Positions 36,901 to 50,949 of a stretch of DNA of 64,000 nt are shown here, piece by piece. The notes under the pieces were generated by a model. That model was not told the DNA's origin. It ran no database searches and was given only the letters and a program-made list of their open reading frames with translations. This DNA is from Panagrolaimus kolymaensis (lineage: Eukaryota > Nematoda > Chromadorea > Rhabditida > Panagrolaimidae): positions 620,001-684,000 of the forward strand of contig JAJQJQ010000042.1 in NCBI GenBank assembly GCA_028622995.1, read 5' to 3'. Every line of letters begins with the position of its first letter. Position 1 is the first letter of the stretch. The translations under genes and the position numbers were made by a program.

Positions 36901-38339
36901 TTGATGGATTGAGAAAAAAACATTTGTTGTCGCATCGAGATCGATGATTTTTAGGGATAAATTTTTAAAAAAAAATAAAAGATGACTGTAACTCTTTTAA
37001 TTATTGCTTCTTTTTATTTAAATTTCTCCATTTTTTTTGATGGATTGAGAAAAAAACATTTGTTGTCGCATCGAGATCGATGATTTTTAGGGATAAATTT
37101 TTATAAAAAAATAAAAGATGACTGTAACTCTTTTAATTATTGCTTCTTTTATTACTCAACTCTCCATTTTTTTTGATGGATTGAGAAAAAAACATTTGTT
37201 GTCGCATCGAGATCGATGATTTTTAGGGATAAATTTTTTAAAAAAAATAAAAGATGACTGTAACTCTTTTAATTATTGCTTCTTTTATTACTCAACTCTC
37301 CATTTTTGTTGATGGATTGAGAAAAAAACATTTGTTGTCGCATCGAGATCGATGATTTTTAGGGATAAATTTTTTTAAAAAAATAAAAGATGACTGTAAC
37401 TCTTTTAATTATTGCTTCTTTTATTACTCAACTCTCCATTTTTTTTGATGGATTGAGAAAAAAACATTTGTTGTCGCATCGAGATCGATGATTTTTAGGG
37501 ATAAATTTTTTAAAAAAAATAAAAGATGAATGTAACTCTTTTAATTATTGCTTCTTTTATTACTCAACTCTCCATTTTTTTTGATGGATTGAGAAAAAAA
37601 CATTTGTTGTCGCATCGAGATCGATGATTTTTAGGGATAAATTTTTTAAAAAAAATAAAAGATGACTGTAACTCTTTTAATTATTGCTTCTTTTATTACT
37701 CAACTCTCCATTTTTGTTGATGGATTGAGAAAAAAACATTTGTTGTCGCATCGAGATCGATGATTTTTAGGGATAAATTTTTTTAAAAAAATAAAAGATG
37801 ACTGTAACTCTTTTAATTATTGCTTCTTTTATTACTCAACTCTCCATTTTTTTTGATGGATTGAGAAAAAAACATTTGTTGTCGCATCGAGATCGATGAT
37901 TTTTAGGGATAAATTTTTTAAAAAAAATAAAAGATGACTGTAACTCTTTTAATTATTGCTTCTTTTATTACTCAACTCTCCATTTTTTTTGATGGATTGA
38001 GAAAAAAACATTTGTTGTCGCATCGAGATCGATGATTTTTAGGGATAAATTTTTTAAAAAAAATAAAAGATGACTGTAACTCTTTTAATTATTGCTTCTT
38101 TTATTACTCAACTCTCCATTTTTTTTGATGGATTGAGAAAAAAACATTTGTTGTCGCATCGAGATCGATGATTTTTAGGGATAAATTTTAAAAAAAAAAT
38201 AAAAGATGACTGTAACTCTTTTAATTATTGCTTCTTTTTATTTAAATTTCTCCATTTTTTTTGATGGATTGAGAAAAAAACATTTGTTGTCGCATCGAGA
38301 TCGATGATTTTTAGGATAAATTTTTAAAAAAAAATAAAA

Positions 38340-39420
38340 GATGACAGAAACTCTTTTAATTATTGCTTCTTTTATTACTCAACTCTCCATTTTTGTTGAT
38401 GGATTGAGAAAAAAACATTTGTTGTCGCATCGAGATCGATGATTTTTAGGGATAAATTTTTTATAAAAAATAAAAGATGACTGTAACTCTTTTAATTATT
38501 GCTTCTTTTTATTTAAATTTCTCCATTTTTTTTGATGGATTGAGAAACAAACATTTGTTGTCGCATCGAGATCGATGATTTTTAGGATAAATTTTAAAAA
38601 AAAAATAAAAGATGACTGTAACTCTTTTAATTATTGCTTCTTTTTATTTAAATTTCTCCATTTTTTTTGATGGATTGAGAAAAAAACATTTGTTGTCGCA
38701 TCGAGATCGATGATTTTTAGGATAAATTTTTAAAAAAAAATAAAAGATGACAGAAACTCTTTTAATTATTGCTTCTTTTATTACTCAACTCTCCATTTTT
38801 GTTGATGGATTGAGAAAAAAACATTTGTTGTCGCATCGAGATCGATGATTTTTAGGGATAAATTTTTTATAAAAAATAAAAGATGACTGTAACTCTTTTA
38901 ATTATTGCTTCTTTTTATTTAAATTTCTCCATTTTTTTTGATGGATTGAGAAACAAACATTTGTTGTCGCATCGAGATCGATGATTTTTAGGATAAATTT
39001 TAAAAAAAAAATAAAAGATGACTGTAACTCTTTTAATTATTGCTTCTTTTTATTTAAATTTCTCCATTTTTTTTGATGGATTGAGAAAAAAACATTTGTT
39101 GTCGCATCGAGATCGATGATTTTTAGGATAAATTTTTAAAAAAAAATAAAAGATGACAGAAACTCTTTTAATTATTGCTTCTTTTATTACTCAACTCTCC
39201 ATTTTTGTTGATGGATTGAGAAAAAAACATTTGTTGTCGCATCGAGATCGATGATTTTTAGGGATAAATTTTTTATAAAAAATAAAAGATGACTGTAACT
39301 CTTTTAATTATTGCTTCTTTTTATTTAAATTTCTCCATTTTTTTTGATGGATTGAGAAACAAACATTTGTTGTCGCATCGAGATCGATGATTTTTAGGAT
39401 AAATTTTTAAAAAAAAATAA
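38340..39420. repeat. 406-bp trimer array (GACAGAAAC / AAACAAAC)
   Basis: GACAGAAACTC occurs at 38346, 38752 and 39158, exactly 406 bp apart. Each trimer has a class A unit with GACAGAAAC; a class B unit with T6-A-T-A6 in the tract and GAGAAACAAAC near its end; and a class B unit with TTAGGATA and T4A10. The fourth position, near 39428, reverts to GACTGAAAC. Related trimers reappear at 41.6-42.3, 55.3-56.5 and 58.5-59.2 kb. Confidence 0.87.
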
Positions 39421-39917
39421 AAGATGACTGAAACTCTTTTAATTATTGCTTCTTTTATTACTCAACTCTCCATTTTTGTTGATGGATTGAGAAAAAAACA
39501 TTTGTTGTCGCATCGAGATCGATGATTTTTAGGGATAAATTTTTTAAAAAAATAAAAGATGACTGTAACTCTTTTAATTATTGCTTCTTTTATTACTCAA
39601 CTCTCCATTTTTGTTGATGGATTGAGAAAAAAACATTTGTTGTCGCATCGAGATCGATGATTTTTAGGGATAAATTTTTTTAAAAAAATAAAAGATGACT
39701 GTAACTCTTTTAATTATTGCTTCTTTTATTACTCAACTCTCCATTTTTTTTGATGGATTGAGAAAAAAACATTTGTTGTCGCATCGAGATCGATGATTTT
39801 TAGGGATAAATTTTTAAAAAAAAATAAAAGATGACTGTAACTCTTTTAATTATTGCTTCTTTTATTACTCAACTCTCCATTTTTTTTGATGGATTGAGAA
39901 AAAAACATTTGTTGTCG

Positions 39918-40052
39918 CATCGAGATCGATGTATTTAGGGATAAATTTTAAAAAAAAAATAAAAGATGACTGTAACTCTTTTAATTATTGCTTCTTTTTA
40001 TTTAAATTTCTCCATTTTTTTTGATGGATTGAGAAAAAAACATTTGTTGTCG
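39918..40052 (+). repeat. 135-bp monomer with an altered CpG-motif flank (GATGTATTTAGGG)
   Basis: This unit reads CGATGTATTTAGGG where others read CGATGATTTTTAGGG, so it carries a private rearrangement of a few bases with a net loss of one. It is otherwise class B with a T4A10 tract. I saw no second copy. Confidence 0.8.
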
Positions 40053-40959
40053 CATCGAGATCGATGATTTTTAGGGATAAATTTTTTTAAAAAAATAAAA
40101 GATGACTGTAACTCTTTTAATTATTGCTTCTTTTATTACTCAACTCTCCATTTTTTTTGATGGATTGAGAAAAAAACATTTGTTGTCGCATCGAGATCGA
40201 TGATTTTTAGGGATAAATTTTTAAAAAAAAATAAAAGATGACTGTAACTCTTTTAATTATTGCTTCTTTTATTACTCAACTCTCCATTTTTTTTGATGGA
40301 TTGAGAAAAAAACATTTGTTGTCGCATCGAGATCGATGATTTTTAGGGATAAATTTTTTTAAAAAAATAAAAGATGACTGTAACTCTTTTAATTATTGCT
40401 TCTTTTATTACTCAACTCTCCATTTTTTTTGATGGATTGAGAAAAAAACATTTGTTGTCGCATCGAGATCGATGATTTTTAGGGATAAATTTTTAAAAAA
40501 AAATAAAAGATGACTGTAACTCTTTTAATTATTGCTTCTTTTATTACTCAACTCTCCATTTTTTTTGATGGATTGAGAAAAAAACATTTGTTGTCGCATC
40601 GAGATCGATGATTTTTAGGGATAAATTTTTATAAAAAAATAAAAGATGACTGTAACTCTTTTAATTATTGCTTCTTTTATTACTCAACTCTCCATTTTTT
40701 TTGATGGATTGAGAAAAAAACATTTGTTGTCGCATCGAGATCGATGATTTTTAGGGATAAATTTTTTAAAAAAAATAAAAGATGACTGTAACTCTTTTAA
40801 TTATTGCTTCTTTTATTACTCAACTCTCCATTTTTTTTGATGGATTGAGAAAAAAACATTTGTTGTCGCATCGAGATCGATGATTTTTAGGGTAAATTTT
40901 AAAAAAAAAATAAAAGATGACTGTAACTCTTTTAATTATTGCTTCTTTTTATTTAAATT

Positions 40960-43900
40960 TCTCCATTTTTTTTGATGGATTGAGAAAAAAACATTTGTTG
41001 TCGCATCGAGATCGATGATTTTTAGGGATAAATTTTTAAAAAAAAATAAAAGATGACTGTAACTCTTTTAATTATTGCTTCTTTTATTACTCAACTCTCC
41101 ATTTTTTTTGATGGATTGAGAAAAAAACATTTGTTGTCGCATCGAGATCGATGATTTTTAGGGATAAATTTTTATAAAAAAATAAAAGATGACTGTAACT
41201 CTTTTAATTATTGCTTCTTTTATTACTCAACTCTCCATTTTTTTTGATGGATTGAGAAAAAAACATTTGTTGTCGCATCGAGATCGATGATTTTTAGGGA
41301 TAAATTTTTTAAAAAAAATAAAAGATGACTGTAACTCTTTTAATTATTGCTTCTTTTTATTTAAATTTCTCCATTTTTTTTGATGGATTGAGAAAAAAAC
41401 ATTTGTTGTCGCATCGAGATCGATGATTTTTAGGGTAAATTTTAAAAAAAAAATAAAAGATGACTGTAACTCTTTTAATTATTGCTTCTTTTTATTTAAA
41501 TTTCTCCATTTTTTTTGATGGATTGAGAAAAAAACATTTGTTGTCGCATCGAGATCGATGATTTTTAGGATAAATTTTTAAAAAAAAACAAAAGATGACA
41601 GAAACTCTTTTAATTATTGCTTCTTTTATTACTCAACTCTCCATTTTTGTTGATGGATTGAGAAAAAAAAACATTTGTTGTCGCATCGAGATCGATGATT
41701 TTTAGGGATAAATTTTTTATAAAAAATAAAAGATGACTGTAACTCTTTTAATTATTGCTTCTTTTTATTTAAATTTCTCCATTTTTTTTGATGGATTGAG
41801 AAACAAACATTTGTTGTCGCATCGAGATCGATGATTTTTAGGATAAATTTTAAAAAAAAAATAAAAGATGACTGTAACTCTTTTAATTATTGCTTCTTTT
41901 TATTTAAATTTCTCCATTTTTTTTGATGGATTGAGAAAAAAACATTTGTTGTCGCATCGAGATCGATGATTTTTAGGATAAATTTTTAAAAAAAAATAAA
42001 AGATGACAGAAACTCTTTTAATTATTGCTTCTTTTATTACTCAACTCTCCATTTTTGTTGATGGATTGAGAAAAAAACATTTGTTGTCGCATCGAGATCG
42101 ATGATTTTTAGGGATAAATTTTTTATAAAAAATAAAAGATGACTGTAACTCTTTTAATTATTGCTTCTTTTTATTTAAATTTCTCCATTTTTTTTGATGG
42201 ATTGAGAAACAAACATTTGTTGTCGCATCGAGATCGATGATTTTTAGGATAAATTTTTAAAAAAAAATAAAAGATGACTGAAACTCTTTTAATTATTGCT
42301 TCTTTTATTTCTCAACTCTCCATTTTTGTTGATGGATTGAGAAAAAAACATTTGTTGTCGCATCGAGATCGATGATTTTTAGGGATAAATTTTTTAAAAA
42401 AAATAAAAGATGACTGTAACTCTTTTAATTATTGCTTCTTTTTATTTAAATTTCTCCATTTTTTTTGATGGATTGAGAAAAAAACATTTGTTGTCGCATC
42501 GAGATCGATGATTTTTAGGGATAAATTTTTTTTAAAAAATAAAAGATGACTGTAACTCTTTTAATTATTGCTTCTTTTATTACTCAACTCTCCATTTTTG
42601 TTGATGGATTGAGAAAAAAACATTTGTTGTCGCATCGAGATCGATGATTTTTAGGGATAAATTTTTTTAAAAAAATAAAAGATGACTGTAACTCTTTAAT
42701 TATTGCTTCTTTTATTACTCAACTCTCCATTTTTTTTGATGGATTGAGAAAAAAACATTTGTTGTCGCATCGAGATCGATGATTTTTAGGGATAAATTTT
42801 TTTAAAAAAATAAAAGATGACTGTAACTCTTTTAATTATTGCTTCTTTTATTACTCAACTCTCCATTTTTGTTGATGGATTGAGAAAAAAACATTTGTTG
42901 TCGCATCGAGATCGATGATTTTTAGGGATAAATTTTTTTAAAAAAATAAAAGATGACTGTAACTCTTTTAATTATTGCTTCTTTTATTACTCAACTCTCC
43001 ATTTTTTTTGATGGATTGAGAAAAAAACATTTGTTGTCGCATCGAGATCGATGATTTTTAGGGATAAATTTTTAAAAAAAAATAAAAGATGACTGTAACT
43101 CTTTTAATTATTGCTTCTTTTATTACTCAACTCTCCATTTTTTTTGATGGATTGAGAAAAAAACATTTGTTGTCGCATCGAGATCGATGATTTTTAGGGA
43201 TAAATTTTTAAAAAAAAATAAAAGATGACTGTAACTCTTTTAATTATTGCTTCTTTTTATTTAAATTTCTCCATTTTTTTTGATGGATTGAGAAAAAAAC
43301 ATTTGTTGTCGCATCGAGATCGATGATTTTTAGGGATAAATTTTTTTAAAAAAATAAAAGATGACTGTAACTCTTTTAATTATTGCTTCTTTTATTACTC
43401 AACTCTCCATTTTTTTTGATGGATTGAGAAAAAAACATTTGTTGTCGCATCGAGATCGATGATTTTTAGGGATAAATTTTTAAAAAAAAATAAAAGATGA
43501 CTGTAACTCTTTTAATTATTGCTTCTTTTATTACTCAACTCTCCATTTTTTTTGATGGATTGAGAAAAAAACATTTGTTGTCGCATCGAGATCGATGATT
43601 TTTAGGGATAAATTTTTTTAAAAAAATAAAAGATGACTGTAACTCTTTTAATTATTGCTTCTTTTATTACTCAACTCTCCATTTTTTTTGATGGATTGAG
43701 AAAAAAACATTTGTTGTCGCATCGAGATCGATGATTTTTAGGGATAAATTTTTAAAAAAAAATAAAAGATGACTGTAACTCTTTTAATTATTGCTTCTTT
43801 TATTACTCAACTCTCCATTTTTTTTGATGGATTGAGAAAAAAACATTTGTTGTCGCATCGAGATCGATGATTTTTAGGGATAAATTTTTATAAAAAAATA

Positions 43901-46900
43901 AAAGATGACTGTAACTCTTTTAATTATTGCTTCTTTTATTACTCAACTCTCCATTTTTTTTGATGGATTGAGAAAAAAACATTTGTTGTCGCATCGAGAT
44001 CGATGATTTTTAGGGATAAATTTTTTAAAAAAAATAAAAGATGACTGTAACTCTTTTAATTATTGCTTCTTTTATTACTCAACTCTCCATTTTTTTTGAT
44101 GGATTGAGAAAAAAACATTTGTTGTCGCATCGAGATCGATGATTTTTAGGGATAAATTTTTAAAAAAAAATAAAAGATGACTGTAACTCTTTTAATTATT
44201 GCTTCTTTTATTACTCAACTCTCCATTTTTTTTGATGGATTGAGAAAAAAACATTTGTTGTCGCATCGAGATCGATGATTTTTAGGGATAAATTTTTTTA
44301 AAAAAATAAAAGATGACTGTAACTCTTTTAATTATTGCTTCTTTTATTACTCAACTCTCCATTTTTGTTGATGGATTGAGAAAAAAACATTTGTTGTCGC
44401 ATCGAGATCGATGATTTTTAGGGATAAATTTTTTAAAAAAATAAAAGATGACTGTAACTCTTTTAATTATTGCTTCTTTTATTACTCAACTCTCCATTTT
44501 TTTTGATGGATTGAGAAAAAAACATTTGTTGTCGCATCGAGATCGATGATTTTTAGGGATAAATTTTTAAAAAAAAATAAAAGATGACTGTAACTCTTTT
44601 AATTATTGCTTCTTTTATTACTCAACTCTCCATTTTTTTTGATGGATTGAGAAAAAAACATTTGTTGTCGCATCGAGATCGATGATTTTTAGGGATAAAT
44701 TTTTTTAAAAAAATAAAAGATGACTGTAACTCTTTTAATTATTGCTTCTTTTATTACTCAACTCTCCATTTTTTTTGATGGATTGAGAAAAAAACATTTG
44801 TTGTCGCATCGAGATCGATGATTTTTAGGGATAAATTTTTAAAAAAAATAAAAGATGACTGTAACTCTTTTAATTATTGCTTCTTTTATTACTCAACTCT
44901 CCATTTTTTTTGATGGATTGAGAAAAAAACATTTGTTGTCGCATCGAGATCGATGATTTTTAGGGATAAATTTTTATAAAAAAATAAAAGATGACTGTAA
45001 CTCTTTTAATTATTGCTTCTTTTATTACTCAACTCTCCATTTTTTTTGATGGATTGAGAAAAAAACATTTGTTGTCGCATCGAGATCGATGATTTTTAGG
45101 GATAAATTTTTTAAAAAAAATAAAAGATGACTGTAACTCTTTTAATTATTGCTTCTTTTATTACTCAACTCTCCATTTTTGTTGATGGATTGAGAAAAAA
45201 ACATTTGTTGTCGCATCGAGATCGATGATTTTTAGGGATAAATTTTTTTAAAAAAATAAAAGATGACTGTAACTCTTTTAATTATTGCTTCTTTTATTAC
45301 TCAACTCTCCATTTTTTTTGATGGATTGAGAAAAAAACATTTGTTGTCGCATCGAGATCGATGATTTTTAGGGATAAATTTTTTAAAAAAAATAAAAGAT
45401 GACTGTAACTCTTTTAATTATTGCTTCTTTTATTACTCAACTCTCCATTTTTTTTGATGGATTGAGAAAAAAACATTTGTTGTCGCATCGAGATCGATGA
45501 TTTTTAGGGATAAATTTTTTAAAAAAAATAAAAGATGACTGTAACTCTTTTAATTATTGCTTCTTTTATTACTCAACTCTCCATTTTTGTTGATGGATTG
45601 AGAAAAAAACATTTGTTGTCGCATCGAGATCGATGATTTTTAGGGATAAATTTTTTAAAAAAATAAAAGATGACTGTAACTCTTTTAATTATTGCTTCTT
45701 TTATTACTCAACTCTCCATTTTTTTTGATGGATTGAGAAAAAAACATTTGTTGTCGCATCGAGATCGATGATTTTTAGGGATAAATTTTTTAAAAAAAAT
45801 AAAAGATGACTGTAACTCTTTTAATTATTGCTTCTTTTATTACTCAACTCTCCATTTTTTTTGATGGATTGAGAAAAAAACATTTGTTGTCGCATCGAGA
45901 TCGATGATTTTTAGGGATAAATTTTAAAAAAAAAATAAAAGATGACTGTAACTCTTTTAATTATTGCTTCTTTTTATTTAAATTTCTCCATTTTTTTTGA
46001 TGGATTGAGAAAAAAACATTTGTTGTCGCATCGAGATCGATGATTTTTAGGATAAATTTTTAAAAAAAAATAAAAGATGACAGAAACTCTTTTAATTATT
46101 GCTTCTTTTATTACTCAACTCTCCATTTTTGTTGATGGATTGAGAAAAAAACATTTGTTGTCGCATCGAGATCGATGATTTTTAGGGATAAATTTTTTAT
46201 AAAAAATAAAAGATGACTGTAACTCTTTTAATTATTGCTTCTTTTTATTTAAATTTCTCCATTTTTTTTGATGGATTGAGAAACAAACATTTGTTGTCGC
46301 ATCGAGATCGATGATTTTTAGGGATAAATTTTTTTAAAAAAATAAAAGATGACTGTAACTCTTTTAATTATTGCTTCTTTTATTACTCAACTCTCCATTT
46401 TTGTTGATGGATTGAGAAAAAAACATTTGTTGTCGCATCGAGATCGATGATTTTTAGGGATAAATTTTTTATAAAAAATAAAAGATGACTGTAACTCTTT
46501 TAATTATTGCTTCTTTTTATTTAAATTTCTCCATTTTTTTTGATGGATTGAGAAACAAACATTTGTTGTCGCATCGAGATCGATGATTTTTAGGGATAAA
46601 TTTTTTTAAAAAAATAAAAGATGACTGTAACTCTTTTAATTATTGCTTCTTTTATTACTCAACTCTCCATTTTTGTTGAAGGATTGAGAAAAAAACATTT
46701 GTTGTCGCATCGAGATCGATGATTTTTAGGGATAAATTTTTTAAAAAAAATAAAAGATGACTGTAACTCTTTTAATTATTGCTTCTTTTATTACTCAACT
46801 CTCCATTTTTTGTGATGGATTGAGAAAAAAACATTTGTTGTCGCATCGAGATCGATGATTTTTAGGGATAAATTTTTAAAAAAAAATAAAAGATGACTGT

Positions 46901-47020
46901 AACTCTTTTAATTATTGCTTCTTTTTATTTAAATTTCTCCATTTTTTTTGATGGATTGAGAAAAAAACATTTGTTGTCGCATCGAGATCGATGATTTTTA
47001 GGGATAAATTTTTAAAAAAA
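40960..47020. repeat. About 6 kb segment duplicated downstream (copy 1)
   Basis: From about 40.96 kb the sequence matches 57.94 kb onward at an offset of 16,980 bp, drifting to 16,981-16,983 after 1-bp indels. Shared private markers include GGGTAAATTTT (41436 and 58416), the ACAAAA unit near 41.59 and 58.57 kb with nine A after GAG, the CTCTTTAATT loss (42691 and 59671), T5-A-T-A7 (43890 and 60870; 44976 and 61958) and TTTTTGTGATGG (about 46.81 and 63.79 kb). Just upstream of 40.96 kb the monomer classes disagree, so the left edge of the homology is visible. The right edge lies beyond the window. Confidence 0.88.
44941..46320. repeat. Block also present at about 52.0-53.4 kb (7066 bp offset)
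   Basis: The T5-A-T-A7 tract at 44976 corresponds to 52042 (offset 7066). The T4A10 unit after GGGATAAA at about 45914 corresponds to 52981 (offset 7067). In both places it is followed by a class B unit and then TTAGGATA with GACAGAAAC. 7066 is 52 monomers less 6 bp. A third version lies in the 61.9-63.3 kb part of the larger duplication, so this block exists at least three times in the window. Confidence 0.78.
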
Positions 47021-48099
47021 AATAAAAGATGACTGAAACTCTTTTAATTATTGCTTCTTTTATTACTCAACTCTCCATTTTTGTTGATGGATTGAGAAAA
47101 AAACATTTGTTGTCGCATCGAGATCGATGATTTTTAGGGATAAATTTTTTTAAAAAAATAAAAGATGACTGTAACTCTTTTAATTATTGCTTCTTTTTAT
47201 TTAAATTTCTCCATTTTTTTTGATGGATTGAGAAAAAAACATTTGTTGTCGCATCGAGATCGATGATTTTTAGGGATAAATTTTTTTAAAAAAATAAAAG
47301 ATGACTGTAACTCTTTTAATTATTGCTTCTTTTTATTTAAATTTCTCCATTTTTTTTGATGGATTGAGAAAAAAACATTTGTTGTCGCATCGAGATCGAT
47401 GATTTTTAGGGATAAATTTTTTTAAAAAAATAAAAGATGACTGTAACTCTTTTAATTATTGCTTCTTTTATTACTCAACTCTCCATTTTTGTTGAAGGAT
47501 TGAGAAAAAAACATTTGTTGTCGCATCGAGATCGATGATTTTTAGGGATAAATTTTTTAAAAAAAATAAAAGATGACTGTAACTCTTTTAATTATTGCTT
47601 CTTTTATTACTCAACTCTCCATTTTTTGTGATGGATTGAGAAAAAAACATTTGTTGTCGCATCGAGATCGATGATTTTTAGGGATAAATTTTTTAAAAAA
47701 AATAAAAGATGACTGTAACTCTTTTAATTATTGCTTCTTTTTATTTAAATTTCTCCATTTTTTTTGATGGATTGAGAAAAAAACATTTGTTGTCGCATCG
47801 AGATCGATGATTTTTAGGGATAAATTTTTTTAAAAAAATAAAAGATGACTGTAACTCTTTTAATTATTGCTTCTTTTATTACTCAACTCTCCATTTTTGT
47901 TGATGGATTGAGAAAAAAACATTTGTTGTCGCATCGAGATCGATGATTTTTAGGGATAAATTTTTTAAAAAAATAAAAGATGACTGTAACTCTTTTAATT
48001 ATTGCTTCTTTTTATTTAAATTTCTCCATTTTTTTGATGGATTGAGAAAAAAACATTTGTTGTCGCATCGAGATCGATGATTTTTAGGGATAAATTTTT

Positions 48100-48640
48100 T
48101 TAAAAAATAAAAGATGACTGTAACTCTTTTAATTATTGCTTCTTTTATTACTCAACTCTCAATTTTTGTTGATGGATTGAGAAAAAAACATTTGTTGTCG
48201 CATCGAGATCGATGATTTTTAGGGATAAATTTTTTTAAAAAAATAAAAGATGACTGTAACTCTTTTAATTATTGCTTCTTTTATTACTCAACTCTCAATT
48301 TTTGTTGATGGATTGAGAAAAAAACATTTGTTGTCGCATCGAGATCGATGATTTTTAGGGATAAATTTTTTTAAAAAAATAAAAGATGACTGTAACTCTT
48401 TTAATTATTGCTTCTTTTTATTTAAATTTCTCCATTTTTTTGATGGATTGAGAAAAAAACATTTGTTGTCGCATCGAGATCGATGATTTTTAGGGATAAA
48501 TTTTTTTAAAAAAATAAAAGATGACTGTAACTCTTTTAATTATTGCTTCTTTTATTACTCAACTCTCAATTTTTGTTGATGGATTGAGAAAAAAACATTT
48601 GTTGTCGCATCGAGATCGATGATTTTTAGGGATAAATTTT
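48100..48640. repeat. Local cluster of CTCTCAATTTTTG monomers
   Basis: A C to A change gives CTCAATTTTTGTT in place of CTCCATTTTTGTT in three class A monomers, at 48161, 48297 and 48568. The spacings are 136 and 271 bp, the latter spanning a 135-bp class B unit. I saw the variant nowhere else, so it is a very recent, very local amplification of a single monomer. Confidence 0.83.
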
Positions 48641-50949
48641 TTTAAAAAAATAAAAGATGACTGTAACTCTTTTAATTATTGCTTCTTTTTATTTAAATTT
48701 CTCCATTTTTTTTGATGGATTGAGAAAAAAACATTTGTTGTCGCATCGAGATCGATGATTTTTAGGGATAAATTTTTTTAAAAAAATAAAAGATGACTGT
48801 AACTCTTTTAATTATTGCTTCTTTTTATTTAAATTTCTCCATTTTTTTTGATGGATTGAGAAAAAAACATTTGTTGTCGCATCGAGATCGATGATTTTTA
48901 GGGATAAATTTTTTTAAAAAAATAAAAGATGACTGTAACTCTTTTAATTATTGCTTCTTTTATTACTCAACTCTCCATTTTTGTTGATGGATTGAGAAAA
49001 AAACATTTGTTGTCGCATCGAGATCGATGATTTTTAGGGATAAATTTTTTTAAAAAAATAAAAGATGACTGTAACTCTTTTAATTATTGCTTCTTTTTAT
49101 TTAAATTTCTCCATTTTTTTTGATGGATTGAGAAAAAAACATTTGTTGTCGCATCGAGATCGATGATTTTTAGGGATAAATTTTTTAAAAAAAATAAAAG
49201 ATGACTGTAACTCTTTTAATTATTGCTTCTTTTTATTTAAATTTCTCCATTTTTTTTGATGGATTGAGAAAAAAACATTTGTTGTCGCATCGAGATCGAT
49301 GATTTTTAGGGATAAATTTTTTTAAAAAAATAAAAGATGACTGTAACTCTTTTAATTATTGCTTCTTTTATTACTCAACTCTCCATTTTTTTTGATGGAT
49401 TGAGAAAAAAACATTTGTTGTCGCATCGAGATCGATGATTTTTAGGGATAAATTTTTTAAAAAAAATAAAAGATGACTGTAACTCTTTTAATTATTGCTT
49501 CTTTTATTACTCAACTCTCCATTTTTTTTGATGGATTGAGAAAAAAACATTTGTTGTCGCATCGAGATCGATGATTTTTAGGGATAAATTTTTTTAAAAA
49601 AATAAAAGATGACTGTAACTCTTTTAATTATTGCTTCTTTTATTACTCAACTCTCCATTTTTGTTGATGGATTGAGAAAAAAACATTTGTTGTCGCATCG
49701 AGATCGATGATTTTTAGGGATAAATTTTTTTAAAAAAATAAAAGATGACTGTAACTCTTTTAATTATTGCTTCTTTTATTACTCAACTCTCCATTTTTGT
49801 TGATGGATTGAGAAAAAAACATTTGTTGTCGCATCGAGATCGATGATTTTTAGGGATAAATTTTTTTAAAAAATAAAAGATGACTGTAACTCTTTTAATT
49901 ATTGCTTCTTTTTATTTAAATTTCTCCATTTTTTTTGATGGATTGAGAAAAAAACATTTGTTGTCGCATCGAGATCGATGATTTTTAGGGATAAATTTTT
50001 TAAAAAAAATAAAAGATGACTGTAACTCTTTTAATTATTGCTTCTTTTATTACTCAACTCTCCATTTTTGTTGATGGATTGAGAAAAAAACATTTGTTGT
50101 CGCATCGAGATCGATGATTTTTAGGGATAAATTTTTTAAAAAAAATAAAAGATGACTGTAACTCTTTTAATTATTGCTTCTTTTTATTTAAATTTCTCCA
50201 TTTTTTTTGATGGATTGAGAAAAAAACATTTGTTGTCGCATCGAGATCGATGATTTTTAGGGATAAATTTTTTAAAAAAAATAAAAGATGACTGTAACTC
50301 TTTTAATTATTGCTTCTTTTTATTACTCAACTCTCCATTTTTGTTGATGGATTGAGAAAAAAACATTTGTTGTCGCATCGAGATCGATGATTTTTAGGGA
50401 TAAATTTTTTAAAAAAAATAAAAGATGACTGTAACTCTTTTAATTATTGCTTCTTTTATTACTCAACTCTCCATTTTTGTTGATGGATTGAGAAAAAAAC
50501 ATTTGTTGTCGCATCGAGATCGATGATTTTTAGGGATAAATTTTTAAAAAAAAATAAAAGATGACTGTAACTCTTTTAATTATTGCTTCTTTTTATTTAA
50601 ATTTCTCCATTTTTTTTGATGGATTGAGAAAAAAACATTTGTTGTCGCATCGAGATCGATGATTTTTAGGGATAAATTTTTTAAAAAAAATAAAAGATGA
50701 CTGTAACTCTTTTAATTATTGCTTCTTTTATTACTCAACTCTCCATTTTTGTTGATGGATTGAGAAAAAAACATTTGTTGTCGCATCGAGATCGATGATT
50801 TTTAGGGATAAATTTTTTTAAAAAAATAAAAGATGACTGTAACTCTTTTAATTATTGCTTCTTTTTATTTAAATTTCTCCATTTTTTTTGATGGATTGAG
50901 AAAAAAACATTTGTTGTCGCATCGAGATCGATGATTTTTAGGGATAAAT

